In this document: positions 1 to 8,247 of the stretch, one piece after another
Position numbering within the stretch: position 1 is the first letter of the stretch
Layout of the letters: each line of letters starts with the position of its first letter
Assembly (NCBI GenBank): GCA_937981575.1
Contig: CALJNR010000043.1
Location: 28,847-92,846, forward strand
Origin: an uncultured Clostridia bacterium
Lineage (GTDB): Bacteria; Bacillota; Clostridia; Lachnospirales; Cellulosilyticaceae
Reading direction: 5' to 3'
DNA: 64,000 nucleotides
Translations under genes and position numbers: made by a program
The notes under the pieces: model-generated
Seen by the model: the letters and a program-made list of their open reading frames with translations, nothing else
Databases searched by the model: none
What the model was told of the DNA's origin: nothing

Positions 1-13
1 GGAGGGAATTTGA

Positions 14-217
14 ATGTCAAATCGAAATGCAAGCAGTAAGAGTGAAGGTATGAATCATTTTAAACAAGAAGTGGCTTCAGAACTTGGTGTGCCTTTAAAA
101 CAAGGGTACAATGGTGATTTAACAGCTAAACAAGCAGGTTCTGTTGGCGGAGAAATGGTTAAACGTATGATTCAGGCTCAAGAAAGTCAAATGGGCATGC
201 AGAATCAAAGTCGTTAA
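14..217 (+). CDS. alpha/beta-type small acid-soluble spore protein (SASP)
   Basis: The 67-residue product has the SASP hallmarks: an 'FKQEVASELGV' segment near residues 17-27 followed by 'GYNGDLTAKQAGSVGGEMVKRM' type sequence, split here as GDLTAKQAG (34-42) and GSVGGEMVKRM (42-52). Proteins of this family coat DNA in the dormant spore, switch it to an A-like form and protect it from UV and hydrolysis; they are degraded by GPR protease at germination. The length is normal for the family. A GGAGG ribosome-binding site sits at 1-5, nine bases before the ATG. Family experience says it should be transcribed by sigma-G in the forespore; the promoter lies outside the window. The gene shows the organism is a spore former. 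Confidence 0.96.
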   Translation: MSNRNASSKSEGMNHFKQEVASELGVPLKQGYNGDLTAKQAGSVGGEMVKRMIQAQESQMGMQNQSR

Positions 218-610
218 TCAAGCCGCATCAAGATATCATCTGATATAATGAATGCTACAAATGAATGAATAATTCAGTTATAGCTGCTGTAGAGTAAAGA
301 ATACTACTTTATAGTTAAGGAGTGATTCCAGTGGAGTCTTTATAAATATTTAGAATATCATATAGGCCAAAAGGGAATGAACTTTAAATTAAGGGGTGGT
401 TCCGATGGAGGGTATAGGAGTATTTCAAATATTTTAGTGATAGTCTGGAAACATTTTTCTTTATAGCATTATAGAATGAGGATGGTATAAGAAATTAAGC
501 AATTAAATAAGAGGGATTTTTTACAGTTAAGCTGTAGAGAATCCCTCTTTAATTATGAGCATAGCTTTGCACCGATGAATCATTCAATTTTGCAGGGTGT
601 TTCTTTATCA
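218..610. other. intergenic region with a degenerate tandem repeat, a hairpin and an element fragment
   Basis: No convincing gene here. An extended -10 (TGATATAAT, 241-249) follows the SASP gene. A 22-base motif starting TTAAGG occurs at 315-336 and again at 389-410 with four differences; each copy carries a ribosome-binding-site-like AAGGRG followed by a start codon (GTG 331, ATG 405) opening mini-ORFs of only 4 and 10 codons. A 10-bp hairpin (arms 509-518 and 540-549, with an inner stem) may terminate transcription arriving from the leftward genes. The end of the gap holds a fragment of the dispersed element described separately. Confidence 0.4.
563..608 (+). repeat. 3'-half fragment (copy D) of the dispersed two-hairpin element
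   Basis: This stretch aligns with the second hairpin region of the element copies at 49432-49478 and 8093-8135 (reverse strand). Shared blocks are AGCTTTGCA, GATGAATCATTCAA and GTGTTTCTTTA in order with near-identical spacing. The first hairpin and the 5' arm of the second are missing, so it cannot fold like the full copies and looks like a decayed remnant. Confidence 0.4.
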
Positions 611-781
611 TTATTTAGTTTTGGCACTAATATATAAAAAACCAGCAACACATAGTAGAGCAGCTATGACTGAAAGAAGTATAATAATCAAATTTTTTAA
701 AATAAAACAAGCTGCTAGTGTTTGAATAACCGACATCATAAAAAGAAATAAAAAGCTTAGCTTAAGTTTGCTGTAATTCAC
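611..781 (-). CDS. small two-helix membrane protein
   Basis: A 56-residue ORF starts with GTG at 781 and is preceded on the minus strand by AAGGAG with seven bases of spacing. The start is supported because the overlapping ATG is followed at once by a stop. The product has two hydrophobic stretches (about residues 8-28 and 30-52) with lysines at both ends (KLKL near the N-terminus, SAKTK at the C-terminus), typical of a hairpin of two membrane helices. It lies 14 bases downstream of the hypothetical gene that follows truA, so it may be the last gene of that leftward operon. No family is recognised. Confidence 0.6.
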   Translation of the reverse strand: MNYSKLKLSFLFLFMMSVIQTLAACFILKNLIIILLSVIAALLCVAGFLYISAKTK

Positions 782-795
782 ATTGAAACTCCTTG

Positions 796-1248
796 CTATA
801 TAAAATCATATTGAAATAAAAAATCTTTGATACGTTTATCCCAAATTTTATCTGCACCTTGGTCCAGTGTAAAACTTTTATAGCTGACTCCAGTGCTGCA
901 GATGAGCCCATTATCTTTATAAGAAATATTAAGAAAGAAAGCACTGGCATCTTCAGAAAGAGAGGCAGTTTTTTTGTCGTTAGCGGCTAAGATGATTTTC
1001 ATATAAGATGGAGACCGGCTGCCTTGGATGAGATCATAAATGTACTTTCTGATCTCACCCCATGTGATATACAAAGAATACTCGGCTGAATTAGCAGTAT
1101 CATAGTAGTCTTTATTACGTTTTCCATCGATGATCATTTTAAAAGCCGTATGGAGGATTACTTCTCTCATTTCGAAACTGTCAAATAAATCTGTTTTTAA
1201 AAGCTTCAACATGAACTCCTTTTTATTTGAGATTTCAAATGTTTGCAT
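796..1248 (-). CDS. conserved hypothetical protein (DUF5721-like) downstream of truA
   Basis: The product is about 150 residues, soluble, and has no motif that assigns a reaction. The general sequence and its position directly behind truA resemble the DUF5721 family of Clostridia, known only as conserved hypotheticals. I chose the ATG at 1248 (protein beginning MQTFEISNKK) because AAAGGAG lies nine bases before it; a longer frame to 1290 would overlap the end of truA and has no ribosome-binding site. It is probably co-transcribed with truA, whose stop is 18 bases upstream. Confidence 0.7.
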   Translation of the reverse strand: MQTFEISNKKEFMLKLLKTDLFDSFEMREVILHTAFKMIIDGKRNKDYYDTANSAEYSLYITWGEIRKYIYDLIQGSRSPSYMKIILAANDKKTASLSEDASAFFLNISYKDNGLICSTGVSYKSFTLDQGADKIWDKRIKDFLFQYDFI

Positions 1249-1265
1249 TGCAACATTCTCCTTTG

Positions 1266-2006
1266 TTAATAAAATACTTTTTCCATACACAATCCATGAG
1301 GAGGAGCCATAGAACCTGCAGCGCTCCTGGCTCTTGCCTGAAGAACAGCTGATATTTCTTCAGGCTGCCGTGTGCCAAGTCCTACTTCAATCAATGATCC
1401 GGTTAAGATTCTGACCATGTGCTGTAAAAATCCATCGGCTTCATAGATCAGTTTAATGATTCCGGCTTCTTCATATATGAGAATATCAAAAAGCGTACGG
1501 ACAGTAGTTTTTTTCTTAGATTTAAGTGTAGTAAAACTCTTAAAATCATGGGTTCCTAACAGATACGTGGCAGCTTGTCTCATTTTAGCCAGATCTAATT
1601 TTTCGGGAACATGATAAGCATATCTTAATAAAAAAGGATCTGGAAATAACTGATTATCTATTGTATAAGCATATTGTTTTTTTACAGCATTATATCTGGC
1701 ATGAAACCTTGGAGATGCCTCTCGTATTTGAATTACAGCAATATCCTGAGGTAAGTATTTTGCAAGATACTGCAAAATTTCTTCTTCGGGTAGCATCGTT
1801 TTAACATGGAAGTTGCATACTTGGCCTCTGGCATGAACGCCTGCGTCTGTTCTTCCAGAACCTATCAGCTTAATATCTTCCTTAAATAACAAAGTAAGCA
1901 CATTCTCAAGTTTACCCTGAATAGTTTTCTCAGGATGAGTGCTTTGTCTTTGGAAACCATTGTATTTTGTGCCGTCGTAGGCAATATAAATTTTATAATT
2001 AACCAT
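1266..2006 (-). CDS. truA: tRNA pseudouridine(38-40) synthase TruA
   Basis: The 246-residue product converts uridines 38-40 in the anticodon stem-loop of many tRNAs to pseudouridine. The family signature GRTDAGVHA, which contains the catalytic aspartate, lies at about residues 51-59, and the N-terminal 'YDGTKYNGFQRQ' block is also typical. Length matches bacterial TruA. It is transcribed leftward with the hypothetical protein behind it. A TATACT -10-like hexamer lies on the minus strand about 75 bases upstream, but its -35 is poor. Confidence 0.97.
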   Translation of the reverse strand: MVNYKIYIAYDGTKYNGFQRQSTHPEKTIQGKLENVLTLLFKEDIKLIGSGRTDAGVHARGQVCNFHVKTMLPEEEILQYLAKYLPQDIAVIQIREASPRFHARYNAVKKQYAYTIDNQLFPDPFLLRYAYHVPEKLDLAKMRQAATYLLGTHDFKSFTTLKSKKKTTVRTLFDILIYEEAGIIKLIYEADGFLQHMVRILTGSLIEVGLGTRQPEEISAVLQARARSAAGSMAPPHGLCMEKVFY

Positions 2007-2172
2007 ATAGACCTCTTTTGATTTTCATATTTTAAACATATTTTTCGTATGAACTAGGTAATACTATAGTTTAGTATAACACATTGGAAAAAAGGTGAAT
2101 ATAAATAAATTCGATGATCTATTTAAACTGTGATCTTCTAATAGGATGCCCTCAAAAAAAGTTATTAATCTC

Positions 2173-2248
2173 GTTATCGAACGTTATGTAAAATTATTTA
2201 AAAAAGGTTCGAAAAAATATTGACCGAGCAAATAATATGGGTTATTAT
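2173..2248 (+). promoter_or_regulatory. promoter with PurR-box-like inverted sites upstream of the purine permease
   Basis: A -35 TTGACC (2220-2225), a 17-base spacer and -10 TATTAT (2243-2248) form a good sigma-A promoter. Immediately upstream, cores CGAAC (2178-2182) and GTTCG (2207-2211) face each other 24 bases apart. PurR of Bacillus binds paired inverted boxes (AWWWCCGAACWWT) about 16-17 bases apart; the cores and geometry here resemble that, although one C of the box is not conserved. The downstream gene's purine role agrees. Confidence 0.45.
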
Positions 2249-2288
2249 GTATGTGGAACCAATGCGAAAAATAATAAGGAGGGTACTT

Positions 2289-3746
2289 ATGAATTTCTTT
2301 AAACTTAAAGAACATAAAACAACAGTGAAAACAGAAATCCTTGCAGGTATTACAACATTTATGACGATGGCTTACATTTTAGCAGTTAATCCTAGCATTT
2401 TATCAGCATCGGGAATGGACAGCGGAGCCTTATTTACAGCTACAGCGCTAGCAGCAGCTTTTGGTACTTTATGTATGGCACTTTTTGCGAATTATCCTTT
2501 TGCTTTAGCACCAGGAATGGGGCTTAATGCGTTTTTTGCTTATTCAGTTGTTCTTGGAATGAAAGTAAGCTGGCAGGTAGCTTTAACAGCAGTACTTGTT
2601 GAAGGACTTATTTTCCTTGTAATGTCTTTATTTAATGTGCGAGAAGCCATTTTTGATGCTATTCCTACAAGTCTTAAACATGCAGTTGGTGCTGGCATTG
2701 GAATTTTTATAGCTTTTATAGGTTTTCAAAATGCAAATATTGTTATTTCAAATGTGGCGACTAAAGTAGGCCTTTTTGATATGGCAGCTATGAACGAAGC
2801 TGCTGAAGGGGCTCCTTATATGTTTAGTAATGTGGGAATTACAATTATTCTTGCTATTATTGGTATTCTTATTACAGGGGCTCTAATTGTTAAGAATGTA
2901 AGAGGTTCAATCCTCTGGGGGATTTTAATTACTTATCTTCTTGGACTTATTTGTGAATTTACAGGGTTGTATGTTCCTGATTATAACATTAAATTTTATT
3001 CACTTATTCCTCAATTCAACAAAGATGCAGTAGTACCAAGTCTTGCGCCTATATTTTTAAAATTTGATTTTACTCAAATTTTTACAGCAAAGTTCTTTAC
3101 TATTGTATTTGCATTTTTATTTGTAGATGTGTTTGATACATTAGGTACTCTTATTGGAGTTTCTTCTAAGGCAGGGTTTTTAGATAAAGAAGGTAAACTG
3201 CCAAAAGTTAAAGGTGCGCTCCTGGCAGATGCTGCAGCTACAACAGTAGGAGCTGTTTTAGGAACATCAACTACAACAACTTACGTAGAAAGTGCTTCTG
3301 GGGTATTAGAAGGTGGTAAAACCGGCCTCACAGCTGTGGTAGTTGCTGTGCTATTCCTTGCTTCTTTATTCTTGTCACCTATTTTCCTAGCGATTCCTGC
3401 ATTCGCTACTGCACCAGCACTTATTATCGTTGGCTTTTATATGATAGGTTCAGTTGCGAAGATTAACTTTAATGATGCAGGAGAAGGCATTCCGGCGTTT
3501 TTAGCACTTATAGGCATGGCCTTTACCTATAGTATTGCAGATGGAATTGTTTTTGGAATAGTTTCTTATGTTATAATTAATTTATTAACTGCAAACTTTA
3601 AAAGACTTAATTTTATGCTTGTTGTAGTAGCTATTTTATTCGTAGGTAAATTTTTTGCAGGAGCAATATTTGTTGAGTTCGCTATATCAGTTATTGTGCT
3701 GGCAGTAATTGTATATTTCGTTGGCTTCAGAAATAAGAAAAAATAG
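2289..3746 (+). CDS. NCS2 family purine permease (guanine/hypoxanthine/adenine type)
   Basis: The product is 485 residues with about 12-14 predicted membrane helices. The N-terminal 'KTEILAGITTFMTMAYILAVNP' region (positions about 12-33) and the segment GMGLNAFFAY are signatures of the AzgA/PbuG branch of nucleobase-cation symporters, which import guanine, hypoxanthine or adenine by proton symport. I chose the ATG at 2289 because AAGGAGG precedes it at the right distance; the open frame extends back to 2220, but that stretch holds the promoter. The purine biosynthesis gene purH follows after a riboswitch with no separate promoter evident, so both are probably on one transcript. Confidence 0.92.
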   Translation: MNFFKLKEHKTTVKTEILAGITTFMTMAYILAVNPSILSASGMDSGALFTATALAAAFGTLCMALFANYPFALAPGMGLNAFFAYSVVLGMKVSWQVALTAVLVEGLIFLVMSLFNVREAIFDAIPTSLKHAVGAGIGIFIAFIGFQNANIVISNVATKVGLFDMAAMNEAAEGAPYMFSNVGITIILAIIGILITGALIVKNVRGSILWGILITYLLGLICEFTGLYVPDYNIKFYSLIPQFNKDAVVPSLAPIFLKFDFTQIFTAKFFTIVFAFLFVDVFDTLGTLIGVSSKAGFLDKEGKLPKVKGALLADAAATTVGAVLGTSTTTTYVESASGVLEGGKTGLTAVVVAVLFLASLFLSPIFLAIPAFATAPALIIVGFYMIGSVAKINFNDAGEGIPAFLALIGMAFTYSIADGIVFGIVSYVIINLLTANFKRLNFMLVVVAILFVGKFFAGAIFVEFAISVIVLAVIVYFVGFRNKKK

Positions 3747-3770
3747 TAATACCTTATAAACTTAATAAAA

Positions 3771-3840
3771 AAACTATACGACTGGCGGATCAGTGGAATA
3801 ACCACAGGGAGTATAGTTTGGATAAGCCGACCGCCTGGGC
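3771..3840 (+). promoter_or_regulatory. ZTP/ZMP (pfl) riboswitch aptamer
   Basis: The segment contains the conserved pfl blocks in order: GACTGGCGGA near 3780, GTGGAAT, CCACAGGGAG, and CCGCCTGGGC at 3831-3840. This RNA senses Z nucleotides (ZMP/ZTP), which accumulate when 10-formyl-THF is short. The downstream gene purH consumes ZMP (AICAR) and 10-formyl-THF, the classic target. A terminator overlaps the 3' end of the aptamer, so ligand binding is expected to prevent termination and switch purH on. Confidence 0.93.
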
Positions 3841-3876
3841 AAAACTTTTAGTTAAAGCTGCCCAGGCGGTTTTATA
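3831..3876 (+). terminator. intrinsic terminator of the ZTP riboswitch
   Basis: CCGCCTGGGC (3831-3840) pairs with GCCCAGGCGG (3860-3869), followed by TTTTATATTT. The 5' arm is also the last conserved block of the aptamer, so aptamer and terminator exclude each other. Confidence 0.9.
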
Positions 3877-3918
3877 TTTATAGATCATTATTTTTAAAAA
3901 TAATAAGGAGGAATAAAA

Positions 3919-5469
3919 ATGAGAGCATTAATCAGTGTATCAGACAAAACAGGTATTGTAGCTTTTGCTAAAGAGTTAGCAGAGCTTGGAGTAGAGATCA
4001 TTTCCACGGGGGGAACTTATAATACGCTTAAAGGTGAAGGGCTGAATGTGATAGGGATATCAGAAGTAACAGGATTTCCGGAATGTTTAGATGGCAGGGT
4101 AAAAACCCTTCACCCGGCTATCCATGCAGGACTTTTAAATATTAGAGATAATGAAGAGCACCAAAAACAAATGAAAGAACTAGGACTTGGAAATATTGAT
4201 ATAGTTGTTGTGAACCTGTATCCTTTCAAGCAGACGATCTTGAAGCCAGGCGTAACTTTAGAAGAAGCTATCGAAAATATTGATATAGGCGGGCCGACAA
4301 TGCTCCGCTCAGCAGCTAAAAATAATCAAGATGTAGCTGTTGTTGTAGACCCTAAAGACTATGAAACTGTTTTAGAGGAACTTAAAGCAAACAAAGAAGT
4401 GTCCAAGGCTACGAAATTTTATTTAGCTTCTAAGGTATTTGAACATACAGCAAACTATGACAGCATGATTGCAAGCTATCTGAGAATGCAAAGAGGAGAT
4501 ACTTCTCTGCCTGAAAAGCTGACACTGACTTTTGAAAAAGTACAGGATATGAGATATGGAGAGAATCCTCATCAGCAGGCGGCCTTTTATATGGAAGTCG
4601 GTAAAACAAAAGGTACACTCGCAGATGCAAAACAGTTAAACGGCAAAGAACTCTCTTATAATAACATTAATGATGCTAATGGGGCTTTGGAACTTTTAAA
4701 AGAATTCAGTGAGCCGACTATTGTTGCGGTAAAACATGCTAATCCATGTGGAGTAGGGACTGGAGAAACGATTTTAGAAGCTTATCAAAAGGCTTATGAA
4801 GCAGATCCTGTATCTATTTTTGGAGGCATTGTAGTAGCTAATCGTAAAATTGATGCAGATACAGCGCAAGAAATGATTAAAATTTTCTTGGAAATCGTCA
4901 TTGCACCAAGCTACGATGAAGAGGCTTTAAAGATATTTGAAACTAAGAAAAATTTAAGAGTTCTTCAGCTTGAAAATATAGAATATGTTGATGCACTTGC
5001 ACTGGACATGAAGAAAGTAGGCGGAGGGCTTATCGTACAAGGGAAAGATACACTGCTTCTTAATGAGGAAGAGCTTAAAGTTGTAACAGACAGAGCCCCT
5101 TCTGAAAAAGAAATGAAAGACTTGATGTTCGCATGGAAGCTGGTTAAACATGTTAAATCTAACGGCATTGCTCTTGCTAAAGAAGGTAAGTCCGTAGGTA
5201 TGGGCGGCGGACAGACCAATAGAATTTGGGCGACCAGTCAAGCTATAGAGCATGGCATAGAGTTTTTAGGTGAAGAAGGGGTAAAAGGCAGTGTCATGGC
5301 TTCAGATGCATTTTTTCCATTCAGCGACTGTGTTGAAGCGGCTGTAAAGGCAGGGATAACAGCTATCGTGCAGCCAGGAGGTTCAGTAAGAGATGAGGAC
5401 TCCATTAAGGTATGTAATGAACATAATATTGCAATGATTTTTACAGGTATGAGACACTTCAAACACTAA
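3919..5469 (+). CDS. purH: bifunctional AICAR transformylase / IMP cyclohydrolase PurH
   Basis: PurH carries out the last two steps of purine synthesis: AICAR is formylated with 10-formyl-THF and the product is cyclised to IMP. The N-terminal MGS-like cyclohydrolase domain (about 1-190) begins '[11 protein letters not shown]' and contains DGRVKTLHP; the C-terminal transformylase domain contains the KHANPCG block with the catalytic Lys-His pair. The length of 516 residues is normal. The start has AAGGAGG 7 bases upstream. It is governed by the ZTP riboswitch just upstream and ends in a strong terminator. Confidence 0.98.
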   Translation: MRALISVSDKTGIVAFAKELAELGVEIISTGGTYNTLKGEGLNVIGISEVTGFPECLDGRVKTLHPAIHAGLLNIRDNEEHQKQMKELGLGNIDIVVVNLYPFKQTILKPGVTLEEAIENIDIGGPTMLRSAAKNNQDVAVVVDPKDYETVLEELKANKEVSKATKFYLASKVFEHTANYDSMIASYLRMQRGDTSLPEKLTLTFEKVQDMRYGENPHQQAAFYMEVGKTKGTLADAKQLNGKELSYNNINDANGALELLKEFSEPTIVAVKHANPCGVGTGETILEAYQKAYEADPVSIFGGIVVANRKIDADTAQEMIKIFLEIVIAPSYDEEALKIFETKKNLRVLQLENIEYVDALALDMKKVGGGLIVQGKDTLLLNEEELKVVTDRAPSEKEMKDLMFAWKLVKHVKSNGIALAKEGKSVGMGGGQTNRIWATSQAIEHGIEFLGEEGVKGSVMASDAFFPFSDCVEAAVKAGITAIVQPGGSVRDEDSIKVCNEHNIAMIFTGMRHFKH

Positions 5470-5479
5470 TACAGATTAA

Positions 5480-5517
5480 AGGCAAAATTCTACAGACATA
5501 GAGTTTTGCCTTTTTTT
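5480..5517 (+). terminator. intrinsic terminator after purH
   Basis: AGGCAAAA-type arms (5480-5487 and 5503-5511) enclose a short loop and are followed by seven T residues. Confidence 0.88.
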
Positions 5518-5794
5518 GAGTGAAAAAAGTTTAACGCACAGATTTATGGCTTATATATATGTGCGGTTTTTACATATTTTATCATAGAATCAAGAAGATT
5601 TGACGATAATAAAAAAAAATAAGGCAGTTGATTGAGGAATTTACACATTTTTTATATATTTTATTAGACTAAGTATTCAATGTTGGATGAAATTGTATTA
5701 AAATGACTTTGTTTTTATGATAACCCATGATAAAATAAAAAGGATAGATAGAAATAATACTTAATTGGGCGCATTACAATAAGAGAGAAGGGGG
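5518..5794 (+). other. AT-rich intergenic region with a probable promoter
   Basis: With the terminator this gap is 325 bases and has no gene. TTCAAT (5676-5681), 17 bases, TAAAAT (5699-5704) could be a sigma-A promoter for the MazF-like gene that follows. Nothing else stands out. Confidence 0.4.
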
Positions 5795-6319
5795 ATGTAT
5801 GTGGACAATGATGAGTTTATGCGTAAAATTATGCAGGAATTTAACAGCATAAAAAACTATGAGCAGAAGAGAGGGTTTTTAGAAGATTTAAATTATCACG
5901 TAGGTCAAATTAAATATTTTTATGACGAACTTACGCCAAATCAAACAGGAGATCCTTCAACAACTTTTTATAGACCTAAACAATTGCCGCAAATTCATCA
6001 AATTGCGTATTTTAATCTAACAAGGGGATTTCCCAAAGAACTTTATGGGGGACATTGGTGTTATGTCTTTAAGTATTTCAAAACTAAGTTTGTAATTATT
6101 CCTACAACTTCTGTTAAGCCTGATTCATTAGAGGCTGATAAGGATTTCCAAATGGATATTGAAGTTAAAGATTTTGCAAACAGCTTTATTACGAGACTTC
6201 AGGTTGGTGATATGCGGACTGTGGATATACAAAGGCTTTATCCATCTAAAGGGTTTTATAATGTAATAACTGAGCGAGGGAAAATAGTAAAAAATATTAA
6301 ACGCATGTTATTAGAATAA
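5795..6319 (+). CDS. PemK/MazF-like domain protein, no antitoxin partner seen
   Basis: The 174-residue product has an N-terminal, helix-rich extension (about 1-60) and then a region resembling the MazF/PemK fold. 'AYFNLTRGF...GGHWCYVFK' with 'KFVIIPTTS' (about 71-106) matches the opening strands of MazF, and 'LQVGDMRTVDIQRLY' (135-149) matches the MazF 'QIRTIDKxRL' strand-helix end. MazF proteins are sequence-specific mRNA interferases. The usual small antitoxin gene upstream is absent and neither neighbour overlaps, so the protein may be an orphan toxin or have another RNA-related role. The call rests on motif resemblance only. Confidence 0.6.
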   Translation: MYVDNDEFMRKIMQEFNSIKNYEQKRGFLEDLNYHVGQIKYFYDELTPNQTGDPSTTFYRPKQLPQIHQIAYFNLTRGFPKELYGGHWCYVFKYFKTKFVIIPTTSVKPDSLEADKDFQMDIEVKDFANSFITRLQVGDMRTVDIQRLYPSKGFYNVITERGKIVKNIKRMLLE

Positions 6320-6392
6320 TTACTAAACGAATATAAAAAGTGCTATATTTGCTCACGCTAATTAAGATATTTATGTGAACCTATAGATCATA

Positions 6393-6419
6393 AGCTACTA
6401 AAACTAGTAGCTATTTTTT
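6393..6419 (+). terminator. intrinsic terminator after the MazF-like gene
   Basis: AGCTACTA (6393-6400) pairs with TAGTAGCT (6405-6412), followed by ATTTTTTA. Confidence 0.75.
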
Positions 6420-6462
6420 AGGGGTTTCTTCATAAAAAGTTCATATTTGATAGATTTAAGAT

Positions 6463-6491
6463 TTGATATGTTAGTTATTACAATGTATAAT
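6463..6491 (+). promoter_or_regulatory. sigma-A promoter of putP
   Basis: TTGATA (6463-6468), a 17-base spacer and a perfect TATAAT (6486-6491) lie 45 bases before the putP start. Confidence 0.75.
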
Positions 6492-6535
6492 ATACAAAAT
6501 AAGAACTATTTATTATTTAACAAGGAGGATTAGCA

Positions 6536-8041
6536 GTGGACAAAAATATGATTATTTTGATTACGTTTGGCCTGTATTTACTTATGATGCTGGGGATAGG
6601 GTGGTATTTTTATTTTAAGACCAAAGACTTATCCGATTATATATTAGGGGGCAGAAAACTTGGTAAATGGGTAACATCATTAAGTGCTCAGGCATCTGAT
6701 ATGAGCGGCTGGCTGCTTATGGGACTGCCAGGAGCGGCTTATGTAAGCGGGGTATCTGGCGCAGCATGGATCGCTATAGGCCTTGCGGTAGGGACTTATT
6801 TAAACTGGAAAATTGTTGCAAAGAAGCTGCGTATAAGTACAGAGAAACACAACAATTCTATAACACTTTCATCTTATTTTGAAAACCGTTTTGATGATCA
6901 GTCAAAAGTTATTCGTATTGCTTCTTCAATTTTTATACTTATATTCTTTCTTGTCTATACAGCTTCAGGGTTTGTAGCTGGAGGAAAGCTGCTTAACAGT
7001 GTGTTTGGACTCGACTACAAATGGGCTGTTATTATTGGGACATTAGTTATTATATCCTATACTTTTTTAGGAGGCTTTCTAGCGGTATGCTGGACAGATC
7101 TTATACAAGGTATACTTATGTTTATTGCAATTATTGTGCTCCCTATTATGGTTGTATCAGCGAATGGCGGCGCAGCTCATGTCAGCCCGTCCATTCAGCA
7201 AGGGTTTTTGGAACTTTGGAATATGGAAATATTATCAGGTGGAACAAATTCAATGTCAATTGCTGTAGTTAGTGTTATTTCTTCACTTGCATGGGGACTT
7301 GGATATTTTGGACAGCCTCACATTTTAACACGTTTTATGGCTGTAAAAGATGCAGAGGAAATAAAACGTTCGAGAGTTATTGCCTTAGGATGGGTTGTTA
7401 TCTCGCTGGCTGGCGCTGTGCTTATAGGTATTTTAGGAAGTGCTGTGTTTGCAAAAGACGTAGTTGTAGACAAAGAACATATATTCATTATGCTCGTTAA
7501 AGACTATTCACCTGTTTTATTAGCAGGTATACTCTTATCAGCTATTCTAGCTGCAATAATGAGTACAGCAGATTCTCAGCTTTTAGTGACAGCTTCGGCA
7601 ATATCTGAGGACTTTTACAGAGGGGTAATAAGACCTAAAGCATCTGAAAAAGAGCTTATTTGGATCAGCCGTTTAACAGTGGTGATTGTAGCTGTTATTG
7701 CGCTTAGCATTGCGCTTAACCCCAATAACCAGGTGCTTGATCTTGTTTCATATGCATGGGCAGGATTTGGTGCGACCTTCGGACCCGTTATTCTGATGGC
7801 ACTATTCTGGAAAGACACTAATAAATATGGTGCAGCAGTAGGGATGATCTTAGGAGGGGTTACGACTATTCTATGGCCAATCTTTAAAGGTATGGAGGCA
7901 CTCAAAAATGTTGCTCTTTTTCAGCTGTATGAAATTGTGCCAGGCTTTATAGTAGCCATTATTGCAATTTATATTGTAAGCAAAATGAATCCCAAAGAAA
8001 CAGAAAAGATGCATAAAAAGGTTGAAAAGTTTGGGTTATAA
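6536..8041 (+). CDS. putP: sodium/proline symporter PutP
   Basis: The product is a 501-residue member of the sodium:solute symporter (SSS) family with about 13 membrane helices. 'SAQASDMSGWLLMGLPGA' (split across residues about 52-69) and 'GQPHILTRFMAVKD' are characteristic of PutP, and the ASDMSGW region includes sodium- and proline-binding positions. It imports L-proline with sodium for nutrition or osmotic balance. Translation starts at GTG 6536 with AAGGAGG seven bases upstream. It has its own promoter and stands alone. Confidence 0.95.
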   Translation: MDKNMIILITFGLYLLMMLGIGWYFYFKTKDLSDYILGGRKLGKWVTSLSAQASDMSGWLLMGLPGAAYVSGVSGAAWIAIGLAVGTYLNWKIVAKKLRISTEKHNNSITLSSYFENRFDDQSKVIRIASSIFILIFFLVYTASGFVAGGKLLNSVFGLDYKWAVIIGTLVIISYTFLGGFLAVCWTDLIQGILMFIAIIVLPIMVVSANGGAAHVSPSIQQGFLELWNMEILSGGTNSMSIAVVSVISSLAWGLGYFGQPHILTRFMAVKDAEEIKRSRVIALGWVVISLAGAVLIGILGSAVFAKDVVVDKEHIFIMLVKDYSPVLLAGILLSAILAAIMSTADSQLLVTASAISEDFYRGVIRPKASEKELIWISRLTVVIVAVIALSIALNPNNQVLDLVSYAWAGFGATFGPVILMALFWKDTNKYGAAVGMILGGVTTILWPIFKGMEALKNVALFQLYEIVPGFIVAIIAIYIVSKMNPKETEKMHKKVEKFGL

Positions 8042-8052
8042 AAATGTATTGC

Positions 8053-8086
8053 ATACTTAAATCATGCTATAGTATGATTTAAGTAT
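8053..8086. terminator. palindromic hairpin, likely bidirectional terminator
   Basis: ATACTTAAATCAT (8053-8065) pairs perfectly with ATGATTTAAGTAT (8074-8086). It follows putP directly and on the minus strand follows the 3' end of the dispersed element copy A. The U-tract is weak in both directions. Confidence 0.55.
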
Positions 8087-8092
8087 TATTAT

Positions 8093-8199
8093 AGAGAAAC
8101 AACATATAAACTTGAATGATTCATTACTATAAAGCTGTTTCTCTCAATGATTTCACATCATAGAAGATCGTGGATAAGAAAATTTAAAGATGTGAAATC
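8093..8199 (-). repeat. dispersed two-hairpin RNA-like element, copy A
   Basis: Read on the minus strand, the element begins GATTTCACATC (8199-8189), which pairs perfectly over 11 bp with GATGTGAAATC (8159-8149). A second hairpin follows with TGTTTCTCT/AGAGAAACA arms (8136-8144 with 8093-8101 on the plus strand). Order, arm sequence and loop lengths match copies B and C. Unlike them, the two loops here are not complementary. It lies opposite in orientation to both flanking genes, which argues for an independent RNA or a mobile repeat rather than a leader. Confidence 0.6.
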
Positions 8200-8247
8200 T
8201 ATATACTTATAATCTATATAACTATCAGAAATATGGAGGAGTTAGTC

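Noticed and set aside
2200..2215. GGTTCGAAA resembling a tRNA T-loop
   Set aside because: No acceptor, D or anticodon arms around it; explained better as half of the PurR-like sites. No tRNA was found in the window.
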